DNA of 64,000 bases from assembly GCA_026874595.1 (NCBI GenBank), contig CM049306.1:65354019-65418018 (forward strand). The letters are read 5' to 3'. Made by a program: the position numbers and the translations under genes. Below are positions 43,706 to 58,000 of this stretch, in pieces. The stretch's first letter is position 1, and every line of letters begins with the position of its first letter. Below the pieces are notes generated by a model. The model made no database searches. It worked only from the letters and a program-made list of their open reading frames with translations, and was not told the DNA's origin. The stretch is from Sipunculus nudus. Taxonomy: Eukaryota; Annelida; Sipuncula; Golfingiida; Sipunculidae.

Positions 43706-44104
43706 AAAAAAAAACCGTTCGGGTCCTTTCCTGAAGGACTCACCGACCGAAACTTTGGACAGCAATCACCTGCATGCGCACAGATGTGCAGGCACGCGTT
43801 TTAGGTCTGACCAGGTCTGACCAGGTCTGAGGGCACACTGGAATGGTGACATTCCTATGGCCCTGAGAAAATGGTCAGCCCGTCCGGTATATTTATTCCC
43901 AAGTTTTTACCAGGAAATGGCCGTGGTCCCCGCTACGCCAATTAATTCATCCCGTCGGCTGCGGGCCTGAATTGGCATTTGGCCCGATGGACCCTACACA
44001 AAACGAGCAAACTGCGCTGATTGTCGCTCATACCTACACGAGTCTTTGTCTTACTAAAACGCGTGTCATCGTGCATTCCTGCATGACTCTGTGCATTCAG
44101 GTTT
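43706..44104. other. GC-richer unassigned stretch with short direct and inverted repeats
   Basis: Contains AGGTCTGACC repeated 2.8 times (43803-43830) and a nested inverted repeat (GCCAATT 43937-43943, CCCG 43951-43954, CGGG 43962-43965, AATTGGC 43970-43976). It also has a stretch near 44,050 (TTACTAAAACGCGTG) that resembles the start of the H unit. No gene recognised. Confidence 0.5.
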
Positions 44105-45056
44105 CCCTCCGTTTATATGGACATACTGACAAAGTGACACAAGACCGAGACCAGATGACTTAACCAGGTTATGGAGAAGACTCAGACGAAGAACATAAGC
44201 TATGGTTTATGTAATTGAGTCTTTGGGTTTTAGAGATATGGCCAATATGATGATATGTGTGTGAGGGTCATGTGCAGCGCCCCCTAGCGGCCAATTCTGG
44301 AAAATGGAAAATCCGTTTCGAGATATTAGTGTAAGACATAAGATGTAATAGTTTTAAAAAGATTCTTTCAAAACTGTGGCCTGTAGAATGCTATATGTGA
44401 GACGCAAGAACCGGCAAGCAAGCGGATTTGAGGACAACTGAGAAACAGACGGACACACAGACAAAGTGACACAAGATTGAGACCAGATGACTAAATGAGT
44501 TCATGAAGAAGACTTAGCGGAAAAAAATACAATATAGTTTTTGTAATTGAGGCTTATAATTTTGGAGATATTGCCAAAACATGATATGTTGGAGAGGTTT
44601 GCACCCAGCGCCCCCTAGCGGCCGAATTAAAAAAATGAAAAATTGATTTCGAGATAATAGTGTAGGACTTAAGATATGCCAGTTTCAAAAAGATTCCTGC
44701 AAAACTGTGGCCTCCAGGGCAAGATTACTGAAATCTCGAAATATCTCGTTTGACGAGATATTGTACGAGATATCGCGAGACTTTTAATAAAATCTTGCAG
44801 TACTTGTTAAATGCTACCTGATGCAAAAAACTAGACCTCTCTAGCTTTAAAACTGACAAAGTTAGAAAAATAAGACCCCTTATTTCAGAATATCATGACT
44901 TTTCCCCAAAATGCGTAACCATGGTTACGGCAAATTTGAAAGAGCTACACACCAGAAGAAAGGCCTGGGAATGGCGTTTAAAATGAGCTATGTTTGAAGA
45001 AGATACCACTAACAGTTACAAAGATATGAAGAAAAAACCGTTTTGAGAAGTTTTGA
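44105..45056 (+). repeat. R units and short X unit
   Basis: R-type cores near 44,276 and 44,607, then a short X unit with GTAACCATGGTTACGG near 44,915. It parallels 4,530-5,615 but is clearly more diverged from it than D1 is from its copy, so it is an older paralogue. Confidence 0.75.
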
Positions 45057-45399
45057 TGACCTTGACCTTGACCTTGGACCTATGTCGCCCAATAACAATA
45101 GGCCTCGAGGACTTTTGCTTGTCTATCAGCTGTGTAAGTTTAAAAGCAATTGCTGCAAAATTGTGGCCTGTAGAGAGTACACAGACAGACAGACAGACAA
45201 ACAAACAAACAGACAAACAGACATCCGCGACTGACCAACCTGCTTGCAGAAATCGAAGATTTCCGGCAAGCAACAAACAAACAGACATCCGCGACTGACC
45301 AACCTGCTTGCCGAAATCGAAGATTTCCGGCAAGCAACAAACAGACATCCGCGACTGACCAACCTGCTTGCAGAAATCGAAGATTTCCGGCAAGCAATA
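45057..45399 (+). repeat. Tail containing the D2 boundary in locus 2
   Basis: Half-sites 45057-45080 (the last reads TGGACC, destroying the DR1 pair), CAGA/CAAA tract about 45,179-45,222, then three minisatellite copies. Identity with locus 1 begins at 45,274, inside CAACAAACAAACAGAC. Confidence 0.85.
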
Positions 45400-48300
45400 A
45401 AGTATGGACTGTGCCTCCAACATGTATGATCATAGATGGGGCCCGGAGAGGCCGTCACGGACCGCTGCACACGCCGGCCGCCCACCGTAAGGACCCTGCC
45501 GCCACTTGCGGCGACGGCACGTGACTTCGTGGTTTGGTGAAACACGGCGCGAGATCTGACGAAACTTACATTGTGACCCCTGAATGTGACTGCGAGTGTC
45601 AGGCGCTACCCAGCGCTGCAAACCATGTGTCTGTAGCGTAAAAAAATGAATGGTCCCGTGTTCTCGTTTCACGAGAAACGGTGCGAGATATGACGCGACT
45701 TGCTATTGAATGACCTAGAACTAAAGAAATGCTATCTAACGCCAAAAACCAGAGCGTTCTATCGCAAATATCGACAGAGATAGAAGCAGGAAAACTCCGT
45801 ATTTTCAGATTGTCAAGTTTTACCCCAAAATTTGGTAACCATGGTAACGGCAGCACAAGGGTAAATGTACGAAGGAATAAGGCAATGATCCTAGTTTTAG
45901 ATGCGACAAAAAAAATTGCTATATGCTTAATATTTTTTAAGATATTGCGGAAAAATGATAAGTTGTAGTGTTTCCAGTACCATGCCCCCTGGTGGCTATT
46001 TTCGAAAAATGAAAAAACAAGTTCGAGATAATACAGAACAACAGAAAATATGTCACTTTCAGAACCTCATCTGTAAAACTGCAACCTCTAAATCGTATTT
46101 AATGAAATCTCGAAAAAACTCATTTGACGACAAATGGCACGAGATTTTGCGAGACTTACATTAATTTCGCATAGAGCATATTAAATGCTACGCATTGCAA
46201 AAAACTAGACCTCTCTAACTTAAAAACTGAGAAATTTGCAGGGAAATTTTCGAATTTTCTGATTTTCCCCAAAAAATACGTTACCATGGTAACCATTGAC
46301 CGGAAAAATTTGCCAGCACTTGGAAAGCTTACATAGTGAGGAATAAAATGAGCTACGGATTATGCGGCTACGCTTATTATTGACGAAGATATGAAGAAAA
46401 TAAAGATTTTAGGTTTTTTGGTGACCCTGACCTTGACCTTTGACCGATCATGGCCAAAAACAATAGGCTCCGAGGAGAACAGATCTTACAGTTAATGTAT
46501 AAGTTTCAGAGCGATTGCTTAAAAACTGTGGCCTCTAGCGCGTGTACATACAGACAGACAGACAGACAAACAAACAAACAAACAAACAAACATACGCGGG
46601 TGATCAACATCCTTGCGAAAATCGAAGATTTCCGGCAAGCAACAAACAGACAAACTAGACGACCATAGGTCGAACGCTTGCCGGAAATCGGAAGTGAAAC
46701 ACAGACGGACAGACAGAACATATTGTCGGTTTTCTATTAATGGAATGACTCTCAGGGACATTGCTGAGAATATGTGGCCCGTAGAATGACATATGAGACA
46801 AAAGAACAGGCAAGCAGACAAAGCTGACAACAAAAGACGAACAGACAGATATAGTGACTTAGTGAGACAAGATTGACACCAGATGACATAACCTAGTGAT
46901 TGAGAAGATTCAAAGGAAGAAAATGAGTTATAATTTATGTAATTTAGATTTATAGTTTTGGAGGTATGGCGAATTAATGATATACTTGGGAGGCTCGACT
47001 GTAGCGCCCTCTAGCAGACATATTCCGAAGACGACAAATGCGTTTCGTATTATTAGTGTATGACATGAGATGTCCCAGTTTCAAAAGGATTCCGTCAAAG
47101 CTGTGGCCTGTAGAATGCTATATGTAAGGCGTAAGAACCAGCAAGCAGGCGACTTTGAGGATAACGGTCAAACAGATGGACACACTGACAAAGTGACAGA
47201 AGATTGAAACCAGATGCCTTAATCAGGTTATGGAGAAGACTCAAAGGAAGAAAATAAGCAATAGTTTATGTAACTGAGGCTTTGGGTTTAGAGATATGGC
47301 CAATACAATGGTATGTGTGTGAGGATCGTGTGCAGCGCCCACTAGTGGCCATATCCGGAAAATGAAAAATTTATTTCTAGATATTAGTGTAAGACATAAG
47401 ATGTAATAGTTTCAAAAGGATTCCGTCAAAACTATGGCCTATAGAATGCTATATGTGAGACGCAAGAGCCAACAAGCAGGCGAATTTGAGGACAACTGAC
47501 AAACAGACGAAAACACTGACAAAGTGACTCAAGATTGAGTCCAGATGACTACTCCAGGTTATGGAGAAGACTCAAAGGAAGAAAAACCTACAGTTTATGT
47601 AACTGAGGTTTATAGTTTTGGAGATATTGCCAAAGCATGATATGTTGGGAGAGGTTCGGGTTCAGCGCCCCCTAGCGGCCATATCCGGAAAATGAACAAT
47701 TGGTTTCGAGATATTAGTGTAAGACTTAAGATGTAATAGTTTCAAAAGGATTCTTTCAAAACTGTGGCCTGTAGAATGCTATATGTGAGACTTAAGAGCA
47801 AGCAGGCGAATTTGAGGACAACTGACAAACAGACAGACACACTGACAAAGTGTCACAAAATTGTGACCAGATGACTACACTAGGTTATGGAGAAGACTCA
47901 TAGGAAGAAAATAAGCTATAGTTTATGTAATTGAGGCTTATAATTTTTGAGATATGGCCAAAATATGATATGTTCGGGAGGTTCGCATCCAGGGCCCCCT
48001 AGCGGCCCTATTAAAAAAATGAAAAAACAATTTCGAGATACTAGTGTAGGACTTATAATATGTCAGTTTCAAAAAGATTCCTGCAATAATGTGGCCTTTG
48101 GCGCAAGATGAATGAAATCTCGAAATATCTCTATTCACGAGATATTTTACGAGATACTGCAAGACTTGTAATAAAATCTTGTAGTACTAGTTGAATGCTT
48201 CCTGATGCAAAAAACTAGATCACTCTAGCTATAAAACTGACAAAGTTACAAAAATTAGGCCTTTTATTTTCGAAAATCATGAGTTTTCCCCAAAAATGTG

Positions 48301-49105
48301 GACAAACGGACAGACAGAACATATTGTCGGTTTTCTATTAATGGAATGACTCTCAGGGACATTGCTGAGAATATGTGGCCCGTAGAATGACATATGAGAC
48401 AAAAGAACAGGCAAGCAGACAAAGCTGACAACAAAAGACGAACAGACAGACATACTGACTTTGTGAGACAAGATTGACACCAGATGACATAACCTGGTGA
48501 TTGAGAAGATTCAAAGGAAGAAAATGATTTATGTAATTTAGATTTATAGTTTTGGAGGTATGGCGAATTAATGATATACTTGGGAGGCTCGACTGTAGCG
48601 CCCTCTAGCAGACATGTTCCCAAGACGACAAATGCGTTTCGTATTATTAGTGTATGACAAGAGATGTCCCAGTTTCAAAAGGATTCCGTCAAAGCTGTGG
48701 CCTGTAGAATGCTATATGTAAGGCGTAAGAACCAGCAAGCAGGCGACTTTGAGGATAACGGACAAACAGATGGACACACTGACAAAGTGACAGAAGATTG
48801 AAACCATATGCTTTAATCAGGTTATGGAGAAGACTCAAAGGAAGAAAATAAGCGATAGCTTATGTAACTGAGGCTTTGGGTGTAGAGATATGGCCAATAC
48901 AATGGTATGTGTGTGAGGGTCGTGTGCAGCGCCCACTAGTGGCCATATCAGGAAAATGAAAAATTCATTTTTAGAAATTAGTGTCAGACATAAGATGTAA
49001 AAGTTTCAAAAGGATTCCGTCAAAACTGTGGCCTATAGAATGCTATATGTGAGACGCAAGAACCAACAAGCAGGCGAATTTGAGGCATTGACAAACAGAC
49101 GAAAA
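45274..49105. repeat. Duplication block D2, right copy
   Basis: Copy of 5,761-9,592: G unit 45,438, X units, tail with half-sites 46428-46445, R arrays with cores near 47,002, 47,333, 47,663, 47,990, 48,596 and 48,927. Confidence 0.93.
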
Positions 49106-51021
49106 CACTGACAAAGTGATTCAAGATTGAGTCCACATGACTACTCCAGGTTATGGAGAAGACCCAAAGGAAGAAAAAAGCTACAGTTTATGTTACTGAG
49201 GTTTATAGTTTTGGAGATATTGCCAAAGCATGATATGTTGGGAGAGGTTCGAGTTCAGCGCCCCCTAGCGGCCATATCCGGAAAATGAAAAATTTGTTTC
49301 GAGATATTAGTGTAAGACTTAAGATGTTATAGTTTCAAAAGGATTCTTTCAAAACTGTGGCCTATAGAATGCTATATGTGAGAAGCAAGAGCAAGCAGGC
49401 GAATTTGAGGACAACTGACAAACAGACAGACACACTGACAAAGTGTCACAAAAGTTTGACCAGATGACTACACTAGGTTATGGAGAAGACCCAGAGGAAG
49501 AAATTAAGCTAAAGTTTATGTAATTGAGGCTTATAATTTTGGAGATATGGCCAAAATATGATATGTTCGGGAGGTTCGCATCCAGCGCCCCCTAGCGGCC
49601 CTATTCAAAAAATGAAAAAACAATTTCGAGATACTAGTGTAGGACTTATTATATGTCAGTTTCAAAAAGATTCCTGCAATAATGTGGCCTTTGGCGCAAG
49701 ATGAATGAAATCTCGAAATATCTCTATTCACGAGATATTTTACGAGATACTGCAAGACTTGTAATAAAATCTTGTAGTACTAGTTGAATGCTTCTTGATG
49801 CAAAAAACTAGATCACTCTAGCTTTAAAACTGACAAAGTTAGAAAAATAAGACCCCTTATTTTCGAATATCTCGACTTTTCCCCCAAAATTTGTAACCAT
49901 GGTTACGGCAAATTTGAGTCAGCTACACACTAGATGACAGGCCTTGGAATGACGATTAAAATGAGCTATTGTTGAAGTAGATACGACTATTAGTCACAAA
50001 GATATGAAGAAAAAACCGTTTTGAGAAGTTTTGATGACCTTGACCTTGACCTATATTGCCCAAAAACAATAGGCTTCTTGCATTTTTGATTTTACACAAA
50101 CTGTGAAAGTTTGAAAGCGATGGGATCAAAATTGCGACCTGTAGAGACTGGACAGGCAAACAAACAAACTAGACGACCATTGATCGAACGCTTGCCGGAA
50201 ATCGGAAGTGAAACACAGACGGACAGACAGAACATATTGTCGGTTTTCTATTAATGGAATGACTCTCAGGGACATTGCTGAGAATATGTGGCCCGTTGAA
50301 TGACATATGAAACAAAAGAACAGGCAAGCAGACAAAGCTGACAACAAAAGACGAACAGACAGACATAGTGACTTAGTGAGACAAGATTGACACCAGATGA
50401 CATAACCTAGTGATTGAGAAGATTCAAAGGAAGAAAATGATTTATGTAATTTAGATTTATAGTTTTGGAGGTTTGGCGCATTAATGATATACTTGGGAGG
50501 CTCGACTGTAGCGCCCTCTAGCAGACATATTCCCAAGACGACAAATGCGTTTCGTATTATTAGTGTATGACATGAGATGTCCCAGTTTCAAAAGGATTCT
50601 GTCAAAGCTGTGGCCTGTAGAATGCTATATGTAAGGCGTAAGAACCAGCAAGCAGGCGACTTTGAGGATAACGGACAAACAGATGGACACACTGACAAAG
50701 TGACAGAAGATTGAAACCAGATGCCTTAATCAGGTTATGGAGAAGACTCAAAGGAAGAAAATAAGCTATAGTTTATGTAACTGAGGCTTTGGGTGTAGAG
50801 ATATGGCCAATACAATGGTATGTGTGTGAGGGTCGTGTGCAGCGCCCACTAGTGGCCATATCCGGAAAAAGAAAATTTTTTTTTCTAGATATTAGTGTAA
50901 GACATAAGATGTAATAGTTTCAAAAGGATTCCGTCAAAACTGTGGCCTATAGAATGCTATATGTGAGACGCAAGAGCCAACAAGCAGGCGAATTTGAGGA
51001 CAACTGACAAACAGACGAAAA
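49106..51021 (+). repeat. 1,916 bp R-array segment absent from locus 1
   Basis: Holds R units with cores near 49,256, 49,584, 50,508 and 50,840, a short X unit with GTAACCATGGTTACGG near 49,895 and a tail (50,035-50,180). It is flanked by homologous R-unit sequence, so loss by exchange between 49,091 and 51,007 restores a continuous array as in locus 1. Confidence 0.9.
50035..50051. promoter_or_regulatory. Half-site cluster lacking the DR1 pair
   Basis: Reads TGACCTTGACCTTGACC and then TATATTGCCC. The TTTGACC half-site present in sister tails (for example 51,622-51,645) is missing, leaving only the TCAAGGTCA-type sites. Confidence 0.4.
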
Positions 51022-52314
51022 CACTGACAAAGTGACTCAAGATTGAGTCCAGATGACTACTCCAGGTTATGGAGAAGACCCAAAGGAAGAAAAAAGCTAC
51101 AGTTTATGTAACTGAGGTTTATAATTTTGGAGATATGGCCAAAATATGATATGTTCGGGAGGTTCGCATCCAGCGCCCCCTAGCGGCCCTATTCAAAAAA
51201 TGAAAAAACAATTTCGAGATACTAGTGTAGGACTTATAATATGTCAGTTTCAAAAAGATTCCTGCAATTATGTGGCCTTTGGCGCAAGATGAATGAAATC
51301 TCGAAATATCTCTATTCACGAGAAATTTTACGAGATACTGCAAGACTTGTAATAAAATCTTGTAGTACTAGTTAAATGCCCCTTATGCAAAAAACTAGAT
51401 CACTCTAGCTATAAAACTGACAAAGTTACAAGAATTAGGCCTTTTATTTTCGAAAATCATGAGTTTTCCCCAAAAATGTGTAACCATAGAAACAGCAGAT
51501 TTCAGCAACATATATATCAGAAGAAAGGCCTTGGAATGCCGATTAAAATGAGCCATGTTTGAAGTGGCTATGACAAATAGTAATGGAGATATGAAGAAAA
51601 GAGCACTTTAGGAACTTTTGATGACCTTGACCTTGACCTTTGACCTATATTGCCCAAAAACAATAGGCTTCTTGCATTTTTGATTTTACACAAACTGTTA
51701 AAGTTTGAAAGCGATGGGATCAAAATTGCGACCTTTAGAGACTGGACAGACAAACAAACAGACTAGACGACCAGAGTTCGAACGCTTGCCGGAAGCGGAA
51801 ATAAGAAATTCAAACTAGGAGACAACATACAGCAGGCAGGCAGTTTACATTTGGAACTGGTCAAATGAAGTACCCGAATAATGGCGTAAACAGAAGCACA
51901 ATTTTGTGTAGTTATGCTGATTTTCAAAAGTCGCAGATGAGTAGACAGACAGACAGACAAGAAAAAACTCCATGTGAAGGCCATGTACTCCTGTCATAGA
52001 GAATGGAAAACAGTCTATTAGAATAAAACTCCATATTTTGAATTTCAAGAATAAGAAGAATTTAATTGTAACGTATATTAGGTCACCATGGCAATGGAAT
52101 AATATGAAAGAGTCCCCAGGAGGATAAACGCGATAAATCTAGTATCAGATGCTGCAATCAATGTTGTGACAGTGTGTGTAGTTTTGGAGATATGGCACAA
52201 TAATGATTGCTGCAGCGCCATCTGGCGGCTTATTTCTAAACGGAAAAAAATAAGTTTCGAAATATTTTATTTTTTATTATAAATATTTAATGTATAATTA
52301 AAATTAAACCCCTG

Positions 52315-52627
52315 CCCCCCAACTGCTAAACCAGGGATCCGCCCATATTTTGACAAACGCATCTATAAAATCGGGGATCCGTCCCTGGTTTGAAAGATTT
52401 GCCAGTGGTTCCTGGCAACACAAGTGGCCCCACAAAGGGGACACAATGAAAATAACAGGTGTGTTCAATTCAAATTTAGCGGCTTTTGTCCTCTTTTCAA
52501 TGCTGCTTTGTGAAATTCATGGATGACCGTGCACGCCAACTTGCAACTGTAATGGCCTTGCTGGCACTTATCGGTCAACCCTGAAGCCACTTGTGCTCAC
52601 GGCATTTGGATTTATCTTCATCATTTG
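52315..52627 (+). pseudogene. S unit copy with broken ORF (52446-52526)
   Basis: Copy of 10,886-11,198. The same CGA-to-TGA stop is present, so the break predates the large duplication. Confidence 0.6.
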
Positions 52628-54749
52628 ATAAAAAACGAGGCCAGATTTGACGGGAATTGCTATATAATCACATTATATGAATGAGAGTGTCAGACGCTGT
52701 CACATGCTGAAAACTATATGTCTGTAGTGTAAAAAATGACAGCATTATAGGCATTTTTTAAAATGGTCCTCTGTTTTCGTTTGACGACAAATGGTGCGAG
52801 ATTTTACGAGATATTCACTTGTGTCACTTTAATCTACTAAAAAATCCTAGAACAATAAAAACTAGACCCTTGTAGCATAAAAATAGCCGAGATACAGATA
52901 CTTCTTTAAAATCTCGAATTTCTCGTTTGGTGGGAGATGATGCGAGATTGGGCGAGATTTGCAATTCCTTCATATTAAGCTCCAAAAAAGCTACCAAATG
53001 CTGAAAACAACTGCTCTTTAGCTTAAAAGGTGGTCAGGTTATAAGCATTTCTGTGAAATCTCGTAATTTCTCGTTTGACGAAAAACCGAGCGAGATTTGA
53101 CGAGATTTGCAACTGAATGACTTAGAACAAAGGGAATGCTGCCTTATGCAAAAAATTAGACCCTTGTAGCATAAATATTAACAGAGATAAAAGCCAAAAA
53201 CCTCATGTTTTCCGATGGTCAAGTTTTACCCCAAAATTTGGTAACCATGGTTACCGCAGCACAAGGCTATATATACGAAGGAATAAGGCGATGATACTAG
53301 TTTTAGATGCGACAAGAAAAATTGTTATATGCTTAATATTTTTTTAGATATTGCAGAAAAATGATAAGTTGTAGTGTTTCCAGTACCACGCTCCCTGGTG
53401 GCTTTTTTCGAAAAATGAAAAAGCAAGTTCGAGATAATACAGAAAAACAGAAAATATGTCACTTTCAGAACCTTAGCTGTAAAACTGCAACCTCTAAATC
53501 GTATTTTATGAAATCTCGAAAAGTCTCATTTGACGACAAATGGCACGAGATTTTGCGAGACTTCTATTAATTTTCCATAGAGCATATTAAATGCTACACA
53601 ATGCAAAAAACTAGACCTCTCTAACTTAAAAAATGAGAAATTTGGAGGGAAATTTTCGAATTTTCTGATTTCCCCCCATAATACGTTACCATGGTAACCA
53701 TTGACCGGAAAAATTTGCTAGCACTTGGAATGCTAACATAAAGAGGAATAAAATGAGCTACAGATTATGCGGCTACGATTATTATTGACGAAGATATGAA
53801 GAAAATAAAAATTTAAGGTTTTTTGGTGACAATGACCTTGACCTTTGACCGATCATGACCAAAAACAATAGGCTCCGAGGAGAACCGATCTTACACTATA
53901 TCTATAAGTTTCAGAGCGATTGGTGAAAAATTGTGGCCTGTAGAGCACAGACAGACAGACAGACAAACAAACAAACAGACAAACAGACTAGACGACCAGA
54001 GGTCGAACACTTGCCGGAAGCGGAAATAAGAAAGTCAGACTAGGAGAAACATTCAGCAGGCAGTTTACATTTGGAACTAGTCAAATGAAGTACCCGAATA
54101 ATGGCGTAAACAGAAGCACAATTTTGTGTGGTTATGCTGATTTTTAAAAGTCGCAAAAGAGTAGAAAGACAAACAGACAGACAGACGGGAAAAAAACTCC
54201 ATGTGAAGGCCATGTACTCCTGTCATGGAGAATGGAAAACAGTCTATTAGAATAAAACTCCATATTTTGAATTTCAAGAATAAGAAGAATTTAATTGTAA
54301 CGTATATTAGGTCACCAAGGTAATGGAAGAATATGACAGAGTCCCCACGAGAGTAATCGTATTAAATCTAGCTTCAGATGCTGCAATCAATGTTGTGACA
54401 CTGTCTATAGTTTTGGAGATATGGCACAATAATGATTGCTGCAGCGCCATCTGGCGGCTATTTTCTAAAAGGAAAAAAAATAAGTTCCCTGATATTTTTT
54501 TTATTATATATATTTGATGTATAATTAATCTAACCCGTGCAGAATGTGTCAGAGTCCCCAGATGGATAAACGCAATAAATCTAGTATCAGATGCTGCAAT
54601 CAATGTTGTGACAGTGTGTATAGTTTTGGTGATATGGCACAATAATGATTGCTGCAGCGCCATCTGGCGGCTTATTTCTAAACGGAAAAAAATAAGTTTC
54701 GAAATATTTTATTTTTTATTATAAATATTAAATGTATAATTAAAATTAA

Positions 54750-55074
54750 ACCCCTGCCCCCCAACTGCTAAACCAGGGATCCGCCCCTATTTTGACACAC
54801 CCAACTACAAAATCTGGGATCCGTCCCTGGTTTGAAAGATTTGCCAGTGGTTCCTGGCAACACAAGTGGCCGCACAAGGGGACACAATGAAAATAACAGG
54901 TGTGTTCAATTCAAATTTAGCGGCTTTTGTCCTCTGTTCAATGCTGCTTTGTGAAATTCATGGACGACCGCGCACGCAAACTTGCAACTGTAATGGCCTT
55001 GCCGGCACTTACCGGTCAACCCTGAAGCCACTTGTGCTCACGGCAATTGGATTTATCTTCATCATTTGATAAAA
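54750..55074 (+). repeat. S unit copy with ORF 54866-55069
   Basis: Copy of 13,321-13,645, ORF unchanged. Confidence 0.55.
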
Positions 55075-58000
55075 AACGAGGCGAGATTTGACGGGAATTG
55101 CTATATAATCACATTATATGACTGAGAGTATCAGACGCTGTCACATGCTGAAAACTATATGTCTGTAGTGTAAAAAATGACAGCATTATAGGCATTTGTT
55201 TAAATGGTCCTCTGATTTCGTTTGACGACAAATGGTGCGAGATTTGACGAGATATTCACTTGTGTCACTTTAATCTCCTAAAAAATCCTAGAACAATAAA
55301 AACTAGACCCTTGTAGCATTAAAATAGCCGAGATACAGATATTTGTTTAAAATCTCGTAATTTTTCGTTTGACGATAAACTGAGCGAGATTTGACGAGAT
55401 TTGCAATTGAATGACTTAGAACAAAGGGAATGCTGCCTTATGCAAAAAACTTCACCCTTGTAGCATAAATATTAACAGAGATAAAAACCAAAAACATCAT
55501 GTTTTCAGATTGTCAAGTTTTACCCTAAAATTTGGTAACCATGGTAACGGCGGCACAAGCCTATATGTACAAAGGAATAAGGCAATGATCCTAGTTTAAG
55601 ATGCGACAAAAAAATTTGTTATATGCTTAATATTTTTTTAGATATTGCGGAAAAATGAAAAGTTGTAGTGTTCCCGGTACCACGCCCCCTGGTGGCTATT
55701 TTCGAAAAATGAAAAAATAAGTTCGAGATAATACAGAATAACAGAAAATAAGTCACTTTCAGAACCTTAGCTGTAAAACTGCAACCTCTAAATCGTATTT
55801 AATGAAATCTTGAAAAGTCTCATTTGACGACAAATGGCACGAGATTTTGCGAGACTTCCATTAATTTTCCATAGAGCATATTAAATGCTACACAATGCAA
55901 AAAACTAGACCTCTCTAACTGAAAAAATGAGAAATTTGGAGTGAAATTTTCGAATTTTCTGATTTTCCCCCAAAAAAAACGTTACCATGGTAACCATTGA
56001 CCGGAAAAATTTGCTAGCACTTGGAAAGCTAACATAAAGAGGAATAAAATGAGCTACAGATTATGCGGCTACGATTATTATTGACGAAGATATAAAGAAA
56101 ATAAAAATTTTAGGTTTTTCGGTGACACTGACCTTGACCTTTGACCGACCATGACAAAAAACAATAGGCTCCGAGGAGAACTGATCTTACACTATATCTA
56201 TAAGTTTCAGAGCGATTGGTGAAAAATTGTGGCCTGTAGAGCACAGACAGACAGACAAACAGACAAACAGACAAACTAGACGACCATAGGTCGAACGCTT
56301 GCCGGAAATCGGAAGTGAAACACAGACGGACAGACAGAACATATTGTCGGTTTTCTATTAATGGAATGACTCTCAGGGACATTGCTGAGAATATGTGGCC
56401 CGTAGAATGACATATGAGTCAAAAGAACAGGCAAGCAGACAAAGCTGACAACAAAAGACGAACAGACAGACATACTGACTTTGTGAGACAAGATTGACAC
56501 CAGATGACATAACCTGGTGATTGAGAAGATTCAAAGGAAGAAAATAATTTATGTAATTTAGATTTATAGTTTTGGAGGTATGGCGAATTAATGATATACT
56601 TGGGAGGCTGGACTGTAGCGCCCTCTAGCAGACATATTCCGAAGACGACAAATGCGTTTCGTATATTTAGTGTATGACATGAGATGTCCCAGTTTCAAAA
56701 GGATTCCGTCAAAGCTGTGGCCTGTAGAATGCTATATGTAAGGCGTAAGAACCAACAAGCAGGCGACTTTGAGGATAACGGACAAACAGATGGACACATT
56801 GACAAAGTGACAGAAGATTGAAACCATATGCCTTAATCAGGTTATGGAGAAGACTCAAAGGAAGAATATAAGCTATAGCTTATGTAACTGAGGCTTTGGG
56901 TGTAGAGATATGGCCAATACAATGGTATGTGTGTGAGGGTCATGTGCAGCGCCCACTAGTGGCCATATCAGGAAAATGAAAAATTGATTTCGAGATATTA
57001 GTGTAAGACTTAAGATGTTATAGTTTCAAAAGGATTCTTTCAAAACTGTGGCCTATAGAATGCTATATGTGAGACGCAAGAACCAACAAGCAGGCGAATT
57101 TGAGGACAACTGACAAACAGACGAAAACACTGACAAAGTGATTCAAGATTGAGTCCAGATGACTACTCCAGGTTATGGAGAAGACCCAAAGGAAGAAAAA
57201 AGCTACAGTTTATGTTACCGAGGTTTATAGTTTTGGAGATATTGCCAAAGCATAATATGTTGGGAGAGGTTCGAGTTCAGCGCCCCCTAGCGGCCATATC
57301 CGGAAAATGAAAAATTGTTTTCGAGATATTAGTGTAAGACTTAAGATGTTATAGTTTCAAAAGGATTCTTTCAAAACAGTGGCCTGTAGAATGCTATATG
57401 TGAGACGCAAGAGCAAGCAGGTGAATTTGAGGACAACTGACAAACAGACAGACACACTGACAAAGTGTCACAAAAGTGTGACCAGATGACTACACTAGGT
57501 TATGGAGAAGACTCAGAGGAAGAAAATAAGCTATAGTTTATGTAATTGAGGCTTTTAATTTTGGAGATATGGCCAAAATATGATATGTTCGGGAGGTTCG
57601 CATCCAGCGCCCCCTAGCGGCCCTATTCAAAAAATGAAAAAATCATTTCTAGATATTAGTGTAGGACTTATGATATGTCAGTTTCAAAATGATTCCTGCA
57701 ATAATGTGGCCTTTGGCGCAAGATGAATGAAATCTCGAAATATCTCTATTCACGAGATATTTTACGAGATACTGCAAGACTTGTAATAAAATCTTGTAAT
57801 ACTAGTTGAATGCTACGTGATGCAAAAAACTAGATCACTCTAGCTTTAAAACTGACAAAGTTAGAAAAATAAGACCCCTTATTTACGAATATCATGACTT
57901 TTCCCCCAAAATTTGTAACCATGGTTACGGCAAATTTGAGCCAGCTACACACCAGATGACAGGCCTTGGAATGACGATTAAAATGAGCTATTGTTGAAGT

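Larger units (their letters stand above)
34816..45273. other. 10,458 bp segment present only in locus 2
   Basis: Lies between the D1 and D2 matches and has no counterpart between 5,760 and 5,761. It starts at CTAGACGACC after the CAGA tract and ends inside CAACAAACAAACAGAC of a minisatellite. Parts of it are paralogous to locus 1 modules (H unit, R array, tails), but the 365 bp satellite and the 35-37 kb sequence occur nowhere else in the window. Confidence 0.9.
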
